Shown in pieces: positions 13,654-20,288 of a stretch of 20,920 nt of DNA; within the stretch, counting starts at the first letter, position 1, and every line of letters begins with the position of its first letter. The position numbers and the translations under genes were made by a program. The notes beneath the pieces are model-generated. The model saw only the letters and a program-made list of their open reading frames with translations. It had not been told where the DNA came from and did not search any database. Source of the stretch: JABDOU01 sp041567895 (GTDB taxonomy: Bacteria; Actinomycetota; Acidimicrobiia; Spongiisociales; SHLN01); contig JBFGAX010000050.1 in assembly GCA_041567895.1 (NCBI GenBank), positions 1 to 20,920 of the forward strand. The letters run 5' to 3'.

Positions 13654-14547
13654 TCATGCAGGGATCGTGGCGAGCCATGGCAACATCGCGTCGATGAGCG
13701 CGCCGGGGTTGTCCTCTTGAACGAAGTGACCGGCCTGTTGGATGGTGCGATGTGGCTGTCCCCGGGCGCCCGGCACCAGCTTTTCGAAGGGTTTTGCGCC
13801 GCCGGCGGTCATCGGATCCGAGTCGGAGAACAACGTCAAACACGGTCCTTCGAAACCCATGAGCTTCTCCCACGCCCGTCGATTCTCGGCGGCGCCGTCC
13901 ATGGTCGGAGAAATGGGTACGAGTGACGGAAATACCCTGGCGCCCACTTTGTATGACTCGTCTGGAAACGGCGCGTCGTAGGCTGCGACGACGTTAGCGG
14001 AGAGCTTCGACACGGTCCCATTCTGGATCACCGAGCCCACGGGAAATACCGGACGTGACTGGCTGAGAGCCAGCCAATCGTGGAACGCATCCGGGATGGT
14101 GTGTTCGCCCGTGGGCAGGCCCGTATTCGAAACCACAAACGCGGAAAAGCGATCGATCTGATTGGCCAGCAGTCGGAGTCCGATGAGGCCTCCCCAGTCC
14201 TGGCCAAACAGGACTGCCGACTCCAGTTCGAGGGCGAGGAACAACGATTCGACCCAGGCAATGTGATTGGCATATGTGTAGTCAGAAGGGTTGGTCGGTT
14301 TGTCAGATTTGCCGAATCCGACGAGATCGGGTGCGATGACTCGATAACCTCCCGCGACCAGCGGCGGGATCATGTTGCGGTAGAGGAACGACCAGCTCGG
14401 CTCGCCGTGCAACATGACGACCGGCAGTCCGGAGCCTTCGTCCACATAATGCATGCTGATGCCGGGCTCGATCGGATGGTAGTGAGGCTCAAACGGGTAG
14501 TCGGGGATGTTTGCGAATGCGCTGTCGGGGGTTCGCAGCGAGTTCAT
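13654..14547 (-). CDS. Haloalkane dehalogenase, DhlA-like (HLD-I) subfamily
   Basis: Alpha/beta-hydrolase that should cleave carbon-halogen bonds hydrolytically, giving an alcohol and halide in the cytoplasm. The 297 residues match the family. HGEPSWSFLYR (47-57) gives the oxyanion region. Asp117 in FGQDWGG is the nucleophile, with Trp118 next to it as a halide-stabilising residue. Asp244 in SDSDPMTAG and His274 in AGHFVQED complete the triad, which is the HLD-I arrangement of Xanthobacter DhlA. PFPDESYKVGARVFP is also DhlA-like; Trp158 in FHDWLALS is a candidate second halide ligand. The ATG overlaps the stop of the upstream universal stress protein gene (ATGA, 14544-14547), so the two are coupled. 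An epoxide hydrolase is less likely because the cap tyrosine pattern is absent. The natural substrate is unknown. Confidence 0.92.
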   Translation of the reverse strand: MNSLRTPDSAFANIPDYPFEPHYHPIEPGISMHYVDEGSGLPVVMLHGEPSWSFLYRNMIPPLVAGGYRVIAPDLVGFGKSDKPTNPSDYTYANHIAWVESLFLALELESAVLFGQDWGGLIGLRLLANQIDRFSAFVVSNTGLPTGEHTIPDAFHDWLALSQSRPVFPVGSVIQNGTVSKLSANVVAAYDAPFPDESYKVGARVFPSLVPISPTMDGAAENRRAWEKLMGFEGPCLTLFSDSDPMTAGGAKPFEKLVPGARGQPHRTIQQAGHFVQEDNPGALIDAMLPWLATIPA

Positions 14548-15035
14548 TCAGGTTCGGCGTCTGTCTCCACCGATCGGAACGGTACTACCAACACCGGGAT
14601 TTTGGCCTCGGCCGTGACGCGAGCGCTGACGCTTTCCCACCCTTGAAAAATCGCCCTCGTGGCGCCCATGACGACCATGTCGACTCCGAGGTCGGCGGCG
14701 GCGCCGATGATGGTCGCAGCAGGGTCATCGCCCTCGAGGAACGAGGCCTGCGCCGCTACTCCCCGTTCCGCAAGTTCCTCGACCATCGGTTCGGTTATGC
14801 GACGGCCCCTTTCTTCGACATAGCGGGATATCAAGACTTCCTCGGATTGCTCAAAAATGGCGTTGCCGGATTCGTCCGGCTGCCACTCGTCAGACGCGAC
14901 ATCGTCCAAAAAAGAGCGTGGCACTTCCATCACCGTTATCACATGTACCTTGTCGCCGTCGCGGACGAATCTCTCCACGAGATCGGCCGCCGAGGTCGGC
15001 GTCAGCACGCCAGAGGTGGCGATGAGAATGTTCAC
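14544..15035 (-). CDS. Universal stress protein (UspA) family
   Basis: A 163-residue single-domain Usp. The first strand is MNILIATSG, the middle holds VEELAERGVAAQASFLEGDDPAATIIGAAADLGVDMVVMGAT, and the final strand is IPVLVVP, the standard Usp order. The ATP-binding signature of this family is G-2X-G-9X-G-(S/T). Here GAT is followed by Arg instead of Gly, and the last Gly is Glu (ESVS), so the nucleotide site looks degraded. The start is GTG at 15035. TAAAGT (15047-15042) lies 6 nt before it and a CGGACA -35-like box stands 18 bp further upstream, fitting a leaderless start. It leads the operon with the dehalogenase and the ADHR-repeat gene and is probably the first-translated, stress-linked member. 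Confidence 0.9.
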   Translation of the reverse strand: MNILIATSGVLTPTSAADLVERFVRDGDKVHVITVMEVPRSFLDDVASDEWQPDESGNAIFEQSEEVLISRYVEERGRRITEPMVEELAERGVAAQASFLEGDDPAATIIGAAADLGVDMVVMGATRAIFQGWESVSARVTAEAKIPVLVVPFRSVETDAEPE

Positions 15036-15126
15036 GACACCACTTTAGAACCGGTTTCGTCGTTTTGTCCGGTCGAGCGGTCGGAGTGACCCGGTTGAAC
15101 TCCCGTGCCTCGGTATTCTCCTCACC
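15036..15126. promoter_or_regulatory. Divergent promoter region, universal stress protein / flavin reductase-like gene
   Basis: A 91-bp intergenic region. On the minus strand CGGACA (15071-15066), an 18-bp spacer, and TAAAGT (15047-15042) precede the GTG at 15035 by 6 nt. On the plus strand TATTCT (15114-15119) precedes the GTG at 15127 by 7 nt; its nearest -35-like sequence, TTGAAC, is only 13 bp away and so is doubtful. Both genes lack a Shine-Dalgarno sequence, consistent with leaderless mRNAs. Confidence 0.45.
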
Positions 15127-15624
15127 GTGGACAATGAATTGCTCAATCGCATTTTGTGGAAGATTCCGAACATTCTCTGTCTCGTCGGGTCCCGGGACGG
15201 CGACCAATGGAATGCCATGACGACTAGCTGGGTCACCCAGGTTTCCATGGAGCCGGTCCTGGTGGCCATCTCTGTCGAAAACTCGGCTGTGACCAAACAG
15301 CTCATCGACGGCGGAGGCGCCTTTTCGGTCAATATGTGGGACCGCGAGAACACTCGCCCATTTGTGAAATTCTCTAAACCCGCGACGCTCGAGGACGGGG
15401 CCCTCAACGGCTATCCCGTTCGAGAAGGCGCCACCGGCGTCCCGATATTCGAGGACGCCATCGCGTTTCTGGAGGCGACCGTGTGGGACTCCAGGGACTG
15501 CGGGACCCACACGGTGTACTTCGGAGAGATCGTCGACGCAGGACTGGTCGACGACGAAGCCGACGTCGCCAGGATGGAAGATACGCGCATGAAGTATGGC
15601 GGCGTCAAGCGAGGCGGCCACTAG
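15127..15624 (+). CDS. Flavin reductase-like, FMN-binding split-barrel protein
   Basis: A 165-residue protein of the flavin reductase-like domain family, which usually transfers electrons from NAD(P)H to FMN or supports a partner monooxygenase. The segment NAMTTSWVTQVSMEPVLVAISVE (positions 29-51) is the family signature for flavin binding. FSVNMWDREN and GTHTVYFGEIVDAG follow in the usual order. The start is GTG at 15127, with no Shine-Dalgarno sequence and a TATTCT box 7 nt upstream. A Nudix hydrolase gene starts 27 bp downstream in the same direction, so they are likely one operon. No monooxygenase is encoded in the window, so any partner is elsewhere or the protein works alone. A heme- or other cofactor-binding role cannot be excluded. 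Confidence 0.85.
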   Translation: MDNELLNRILWKIPNILCLVGSRDGDQWNAMTTSWVTQVSMEPVLVAISVENSAVTKQLIDGGGAFSVNMWDRENTRPFVKFSKPATLEDGALNGYPVREGATGVPIFEDAIAFLEATVWDSRDCGTHTVYFGEIVDAGLVDDEADVARMEDTRMKYGGVKRGGH

Positions 15625-15651
15625 ACCGCCGGTCGGTCACGAGGTCGGATC

Positions 15652-16212
15652 ATGGACGAAATCATCGGCCCCTGGAAGCGTTCCGGGTCCCGGGTCGTAT
15701 ATGACAACGGCTGGGTGAGAGTACGCCACGACGAGGTGATCACACCGGCGGGCGAGCGGGGTGTTTACGGGGTCATCGAGACCGCCGACGCGCTGGGTTG
15801 CGTGCCCCTGACCGAGGACCTTCAGGTGTATCTGGTGGGCCAGCATCGATATCCCCATGATCAATACTCCTGGGAGCTGCCCGAGGGCGGGCGCCACGAC
15901 GGCGAGACCATCGAGGCCGGCGTGTTGCGAGAACTCAAAGAAGAAACCGGCCTGATTGCTGGACAGCTCACAGAGCTCGGCACGATTCACACGTCGAACT
16001 GTTTCACAGACGAAACCGCGTATCTCTTTCTCGCTGAGGATCTCGTCCAGGGTCCGTCGTCTCCGGACGCCACCGAGGAACTGGCGGTTCGGCTGGTCTC
16101 GTTCCCGGATGCGATGACAATGGTGGAACGGGGCGACATCCAGGATGCAATGACGGTCGTCGCTCTCTACCGAACCCGCGATGTCCTGCGAGACCGGGGT
16201 CTGGTCACCTGA
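15652..16212 (+). CDS. Nudix hydrolase, ADP-ribose pyrophosphatase-like
   Basis: Hydrolyses a nucleoside diphosphate linked to another moiety; ADP-ribose is the most likely substrate. The 186 residues hold a complete Nudix box from Gly79 to Leu101, GX5EX7REUXEEXGU, with Glu85, Arg93, Glu94, Glu97 and Glu98 as metal ligands or catalytic residues. The preceding YSWELPEGG and QHRYPHD match NudF/YqiE-type ADP-ribose pyrophosphatases. The C-terminal EELAVRLVSFPDAMTMVERGDIQDAMTV resembles the substrate-lid end of that group. The ATG has GAGG at 15641-15644 with a 7-nt gap. It follows the flavin reductase-like gene by 27 bp. About 450 bp with no annotated long gene follow its stop. Confidence 0.93.
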   Translation: MDEIIGPWKRSGSRVVYDNGWVRVRHDEVITPAGERGVYGVIETADALGCVPLTEDLQVYLVGQHRYPHDQYSWELPEGGRHDGETIEAGVLRELKEETGLIAGQLTELGTIHTSNCFTDETAYLFLAEDLVQGPSSPDATEELAVRLVSFPDAMTMVERGDIQDAMTVVALYRTRDVLRDRGLVT

Positions 16213-16341
16213 ATATCTCCTGAACGCCCCCACCACTCTCCGGGCAAAATCCGCGAAGCCATGCGGTTTAGTGGGTGACATGGGATAACGCCTACTGCGC
16301 GATCGACGCGCTGGTCGTGAGTCAGTCAGCCCAAAGGCTCG

Positions 16342-16394
16342 TTCACGTTCTCACTCTGTGTGAAAGTATTCACGAGCGGCCCGAAATTTGTGAA
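16342..16394. promoter_or_regulatory. Cluster of GTGAA/TTCAC half-sites, putative operator
   Basis: Four copies of one pentamer in alternating orientation: TTCAC at 16342-16346, GTGAA at 16360-16364, TTCAC at 16369-16373 and GTGAA at 16390-16394. The middle pair forms a perfect inverted repeat GTGAA-N4-TTCAC, and the last copy lies just before the -35 box. This arrangement suits a dimeric transcription factor controlling the pump operon. The factor is not identifiable from the site alone. Confidence 0.5.
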
Positions 16395-16397
16395 AAA

Positions 16398-16427
16398 TTG
16401 ACACGGGGGATCTCCAGCGCGTAGGGT
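16398..16427 (+). promoter_or_regulatory. Sigma70-type promoter of the RND operon
   Basis: A perfect -35 TTGACA (16398-16403), an 18-bp spacer, and TAGGGT (16422-16427), which fits TANNNT. Transcription would start near 16434, giving a leader of about 230 nt before the RND start codon. It is the best-formed promoter I find in the window. Confidence 0.7.
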
Positions 16428-16501
16428 GGTCGTCAATAGCAACTCGGGGGCTCAACAGTCCGCCGAGGGGACCGCATTCTGAAAGTCTGGGAGGCATCGG
16501 A

Positions 16502-16666
16502 ATGGAGCAGTGGATCGTTGCATCCAATCCGCCGTGGTTTCGGGTTGCACCTGGAACCTCAGAAAACTCAATACCAATCTCGAGGAGCTCCTGCGGGCTC
16601 CTTTCGTCGTTTGAGAACCCGGCCTCGCGGCCGGCTCTCCGCTCTACTGGAGGTGACCGCCCGTGA
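16502..16666 (+). CDS. Small leader ORF (54 codons) coupled to the RND transporter
   Basis: An unbroken ORF from ATG 16502 to TGA 16664-16666, below usual size cut-offs. Its start has GGGAGG at 16489-16494 with an ideal 7-nt gap, a better ribosome binding site than many genes in this window. Its stop overlaps the GTG of the pump gene as GTGA, the standard coupling arrangement. The peptide starts MEQWIVASNPPWFRV and is Ser/Pro/Arg-rich with no membrane segment or signal peptide. Codon use (ATA, AGG, several TCA) is poorer than in neighbouring genes, which suggests a regulatory leader rather than a stable protein. A GC-rich hairpin sits in its 3' part, and a short stem can mask the pump ribosome binding site. 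No known leader-peptide family is recognised. Confidence 0.55.
   Translation: MEQWIVASNPPWFRVAPGTSENSIPISRSSCGLLSSFENPASRPALRSTGGDRP
16619..16653 (+). promoter_or_regulatory. Leader hairpins before the RND ribosome binding site
   Basis: A perfect 6-bp stem CCGGCC/GGCCGG (16619-16624 with 16629-16634, loop TCGC) is followed by CTCC (16637-16640), which can pair with GGAG (16649-16652) of the pump Shine-Dalgarno sequence. Both lie inside the small leader ORF, so ribosomes translating it would open them. The stems are short; a regulatory role is inferred from position. Confidence 0.4.
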
Positions 16667-19600
16667 CCCGATGGCTAGTTGTTGGAAGCATCAAGTTCCG
16701 CCGAATTCTCATGGTCATGGCTCTCGGTCTCATCGTTTTCGGTGGGTTGCAGCTCGGGCAGGCCAAAAAGGACCTTCTGCCTGAATTCAACCCGGTGACG
16801 GTTGAGGTCCAGACCGAGGCTCTCGGTTTGTCGGCCGGGGAAGTCGAGCGGCTCGTCACCATTCCCCTCGAACAAGATCTCCTGAACGGCGTCGCGTTCG
16901 TCGAGGAGATCGAATCTGCCTCCTTGCCGGGTTTGTCGTCTGTTGTCATGACGTTCGAGGAAGGCACCGATCTGCTCGATGCCAGACAGGTCGTCACGGA
17001 GCGGCTGGCTCAAGCTGCGGGCCTTCCTCAGGTAGCCGACCCACCTCAGATGTTGCAGCCGCTGTCGTCGACCAGCCGGGTCGCCATGGTCTCGATGGAT
17101 AGTGATGTCCTGAGCCCGATTGAGACCTCCGTGTTGGCGCGTTGGGTCGTGGTGCCTCGCCTGCTCGGTGTCGAAGGCGTGGCGAATGTTTCGATCTGGG
17201 GCTTCCGCGATCGCCAGCTACAGGTGCTCGTCGACCCCGAGAGGCTCGTTGCTCAGGACGTCACGCTCAACGAGGTGATCCGCACGGCCGGCAACGCTCT
17301 CGAGGTTTCTCCGCTGAGCTTCTTGCAGGCATCGAGTCCGGGCACGGGCGGATTCATCGACACGGTCAACCAGCGGTTGCACGTGTTTCATGAACAAGCC
17401 ATTTCGACTCCCGAGGAATTGGCGTCGGTAACGGTCGAGAATGAGGAAGGTGAAGCGGTCTTTGCCGATGGACGACCACTGGCCCTGGGGGACGTCACCG
17501 AAATCGTTGAGGGGCACCAGCCTCTGATTGGTGAGGCCCGGTGCAACGGGGGACCATGTGTGCTCCTCGTCATAGAGAAGTTCCCCGAATCCAACACACC
17601 GCAGGTCACCAAGCGGATCGATACGACGTTGAAGAACCTCTCCGCCGGATTGCCGGGTATCGACATCGACAGTTCGTTGTATCGGCCGGCCGACTTCATC
17701 GCCGCGTCGAACGCCAATCTCGGTATCACGCTTCTGATCGGAGCGGTACTGGCCGTCGTCGCACTGGCGTTCCTCTTCATTGATTGGCGGCTGGTGCTCA
17801 TCGCTGTGGCCTCGATCGCTACGTCGCTGGCGGCGGCGTTCACGGTGCTCTACCTGACCGACGTAACGATCAACAGCATGACCCTGGCAGGTCTCGTGCT
17901 TGCGCTGGTGCTCATCGTCGATGATTCGATCGTCGGCGCCTGGAGTGCCAGGACCAGCACGGAGGCAGAGATTCCAGCGGAGCAGGTGACGCTGTTTGCT
18001 GCCAATGTGACGAACACGGTCGTGTCCGCCAGAAGTGCCGCCTTCTATGGAGCAGCAATCGCCGTAGCCAGCGCGGTCACGTTCTACTTCCTGGTGGGCG
18101 AGGCGGGTGCGTTTCTCCCGACGGTGGCCTCGGCGTATCTGCTTGCGGTCGCCGCGGCGTTGCTGACGAGCCTCACTCTGACGCCTGCTCTCAGCGTCCT
18201 CTTCCTGCGGGGAAAGCCTGCGACTTCCGACGCTCCACTCGGACGCAAGTTGTCGACGCTCTTCGCCAAGCGAGCCAGGGCGGTAATCACGCGGCCTGGA
18301 GTGGCCATGGGTCTTGCTGCGGTCTTCATAGTGGGCGGTGCCGTTGCGCTGGCCTTCGTGCAGCGTGATTTCCGGCCTGCTTTGCGGGAGCCGAACGTGG
18401 TCGTCGAGGTTCAGGCACCGGCCGGCACGTCACTGCCGCGCATGGATGAGCTCGCCGCCGAGTTGATTTTCGACATGAGCGCCATCGAAGGAATCTCCAA
18501 CGTCACTGGCCACGTCGGACGAGCGATTCTCTCGGATCAACTCGTGAATGTGAACAGGGCCGAGATCTGGGCGACGATCGCCGACGATGCGGACTACGAC
18601 GTCACACTCGGAGCCATAGAGGCTGTCGCATCGACCAGCGAAGCAGACGTGAGCGTATCGACGTATTCGGCTCAGAAGGTTTCGGCAGCGATCGGGAGAT
18701 CCGCAGACGAGCTCGTTGTCAGGGTCTATGGCGATGCTCCCGACCAGTTGGTCGAAACTGCTGGACGGGTGGAGAATCTGGTAGGAGGGGTTGAGGGGGT
18801 CACGAATACTCGCCTCGACATACCGATCGACGAGCCGACGATCGAGGTGGAGGTCGATCTGGAACGTGCCCAGGAATTCGGGTTGAAGGCCGGTGACATT
18901 CGGCGTCGCGCCACGACGCTCATCTCAGGCATCATCGTGGGCAATCTGTTTGAAGAACAAAAGGTGTTCGACGTTGTCGTGTGGGGTGCCCCGGCGATAC
19001 GCCAGAGTGTCGATGACGTGCGTGGTCTGTTGATCCCGACTCCGTCCGGGCAAACAGTCACGCTTGCCGAGGTCGCCGATGTGCGGGTCGTGCCGAATCA
19101 AGCCATCATCAGGCATGAGTCTGTCTCGCCATTCATCGACGTCATCGCCACCGCCAATGGGCGCTCGTCCGCCGACGTGGCAGCGGCCATCGATGTCGCT
19201 CTTGCCGCAACGGCGTTCCCGATCGAATACCACGCCGAGGTGCTCGGAGGCTTTGCCGACGAACGAAACGCCATCGGTGCGATCATCACCGTGGCCATTA
19301 CGGCAGTGATCGCCGGCTACCTGCTTTTGCAATCGGCGTTCACGAGCTGGAGGCTGGCGACTCTCGTTCTGGCTTCAATTCCTATGGTCGTCGGAGGTGC
19401 GCTCATCGCATTGCTGCTCACCGGTACCGAGCTCGGGATCGGTTCGATGGCTGCGATGGTCGCTCTGTTGGGTCTCGCCGCACGCATTGCGGTTCTCATG
19501 ATCCAGAAGTTCCAAGCGCAATTGCGAGCCGGTGAGCCGTTCACTCCCGAAATGGTGGTGCGAGGCGCTCGAGAGCTATTGGTCCCGACGGTGGGCCCAC

Positions 19601-19836
19601 TGTTTGTTCTCGGCGTGATCTTCCTACCGCTTGCCCTGGCCGGCCAGAGGGCCGGTCTCGAGGTGATCCAACCCATGGCGATTGCCGTACTTGGTGGTCT
19701 CGTGGCGACAGGCGTGATGGCTCTGGTGGTCATTCCTGCGATGTATGCCAAATGGGGATTCATCGAGAGACCTGATACCTCCACGGCGGATCTCTTCGAG
19801 ATCGATCTCCGCGAAGTCCCGATGGCGGTGGACTGA
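16663..19836 (+). CDS. RND-family efflux transporter permease, CusA/HME-like
   Basis: A 1057-residue proton-driven transporter of RND architecture. It has one N-terminal membrane segment, a porter domain opening with LLPEFNPVTVEVQTEALGLS and EVERLVTIPLEQ (the HME/CusA-type pattern), a membrane bundle at about 355-530, a second porter domain, and a C-terminal bundle from about 870. TM4 contains Asp420-Asp421 (VLIVDDSIVGAW), the proton-relay pair. At the TM10 site where AcrB has Lys940 and CusA Glu939, this protein has Arg941 (GLAARIAVL). No CusA-like methionine triad is evident, so metal transport is not assigned. The start is GTG with GGAGG at 16649-16653. The stop overlaps the next start as TGATG. 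The host looks monoderm, so a tripartite outer-membrane complex is not expected. Confidence 0.93.
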   Translation: MTRWLVVGSIKFRRILMVMALGLIVFGGLQLGQAKKDLLPEFNPVTVEVQTEALGLSAGEVERLVTIPLEQDLLNGVAFVEEIESASLPGLSSVVMTFEEGTDLLDARQVVTERLAQAAGLPQVADPPQMLQPLSSTSRVAMVSMDSDVLSPIETSVLARWVVVPRLLGVEGVANVSIWGFRDRQLQVLVDPERLVAQDVTLNEVIRTAGNALEVSPLSFLQASSPGTGGFIDTVNQRLHVFHEQAISTPEELASVTVENEEGEAVFADGRPLALGDVTEIVEGHQPLIGEARCNGGPCVLLVIEKFPESNTPQVTKRIDTTLKNLSAGLPGIDIDSSLYRPADFIAASNANLGITLLIGAVLAVVALAFLFIDWRLVLIAVASIATSLAAAFTVLYLTDVTINSMTLAGLVLALVLIVDDSIVGAWSARTSTEAEIPAEQVTLFAANVTNTVVSARSAAFYGAAIAVASAVTFYFLVGEAGAFLPTVASAYLLAVAAALLTSLTLTPALSVLFLRGKPATSDAPLGRKLSTLFAKRARAVITRPGVAMGLAAVFIVGGAVALAFVQRDFRPALREPNVVVEVQAPAGTSLPRMDELAAELIFDMSAIEGISNVTGHVGRAILSDQLVNVNRAEIWATIADDADYDVTLGAIEAVASTSEADVSVSTYSAQKVSAAIGRSADELVVRVYGDAPDQLVETAGRVENLVGGVEGVTNTRLDIPIDEPTIEVEVDLERAQEFGLKAGDIRRRATTLISGIIVGNLFEEQKVFDVVVWGAPAIRQSVDDVRGLLIPTPSGQTVTLAEVADVRVVPNQAIIRHESVSPFIDVIATANGRSSADVAAAIDVALAATAFPIEYHAEVLGGFADERNAIGAIITVAITAVIAGYLLLQSAFTSWRLATLVLASIPMVVGGALIALLLTGTELGIGSMAAMVALLGLAARIAVLMIQKFQAQLRAGEPFTPEMVVRGARELLVPTVGPLFVLGVIFLPLALAGQRAGLEVIQPMAIAVLGGLVATGVMALVVIPAMYAKWGFIERPDTSTADLFEIDLREVPMAVD

Positions 19837-20279
19837 TGGCGGCATTCGTCAAAAAGAGAACGGCCAGATCGCTGGTAGCGGTCCTGAGCTTTGCGCTCAC
19901 AATGATTGCAGCTTCCTGCGGAGGATCGTCCGTCTACGAGAAAGTCGAGCCGGCTGCCCTGACCGCGGTCGAAGGCACCGATCTCTATGAGATCACGCTG
20001 ACCGAGTTGGCCGCGGAGAGGCTGGACATACAGACCACCCTGGTCGAGTCCGCCGAGAACGGACTGGTTGTTCCAAGCGACGCCATCATCATCATCCCGG
20101 ACGGGACGTATTGGGTGTATACGAATCCGGCCCCGTTGACCTTTGTGCGCCAGGAGATCTCATCCGTCTATGAAGAAGATCTCATGGCCTATTTCCAGGA
20201 CGGTCCCGCGCCTGGCAGCAAGGTCGTGACAGTCGGAGTTCCCGAGTTGTACGGCACCGAGTTCGGAATAGGAAAGTAG
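19836..20279 (+). CDS. Short lipoprotein resembling the C-terminal part of an RND periplasmic adaptor
   Basis: A 147-residue exported lipoprotein. Basic KKRTAR, a hydrophobic stretch, and the lipobox-like AASC (Cys28) give membrane anchoring outside the cell membrane. The mature part contains VPSDAIIIIPDGTYWVYTNPA, then FVRQEISSVYEEDL, GSKVVTVGVPELYGTEFGIGK, which matches the membrane-proximal/beta-barrel end of HlyD-like adaptors (PxxAV...G.xxVFV...RxVxVG...GexVVxxGxxxL). The adaptor's lipoyl domain and alpha-hairpin are absent; full adaptors are about 350-400 residues. The ATG overlaps the upstream stop by one base (TGATG), so it is translationally coupled to the pump. It sits between two RND genes and is probably a subunit of one or both. 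The adaptor relationship is inferred from motif order and context. Confidence 0.75.
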   Translation: MAAFVKKRTARSLVAVLSFALTMIAASCGGSSVYEKVEPAALTAVEGTDLYEITLTELAAERLDIQTTLVESAENGLVVPSDAIIIIPDGTYWVYTNPAPLTFVRQEISSVYEEDLMAYFQDGPAPGSKVVTVGVPELYGTEFGIGK

Positions 20280-20288
20280 AGGCCGGGC

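Larger units (their letters stand above)
16213..16501 (+). promoter_or_regulatory. Regulatory region and leader start upstream of the RND operon
   Basis: The longest gap in the window. The first 130 bp after the Nudix stop show no ORF, terminator or RNA gene that I can support. From 16342 half-sites and a promoter appear (listed separately), then about 70 nt of untranslated leader runs to the small ORF at 16502. The leader is purine/G-rich in places (16445-16450, 16475-16480) but matches no riboswitch class I can recognise. Confidence 0.6.

Noticed and set aside
16340..16362. PHO-box-like sequence (GTTCACG) upstream of the RND operon
   Set aside because: Only one unit resembles the GTTCACC direct repeat; the following 11-bp unit does not match. 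The inverted GTGAA/TTCAC arrangement describes the site better.
16434..16662. Known riboswitch in the RND leader
   Set aside because: I compared it by eye with ydaO-type, cobalamin and guanidine-type patterns and found no convincing match. A covariance-model search would be needed, and a significant hit would overturn this.
16518..16784. Plus-strand ORF of 88 residues overlapping the RND start
   Set aside because: It has no ribosome binding site and runs through the conserved N-terminus of the pump in another frame. The 54-codon ORF starting at 16502 is better supported.
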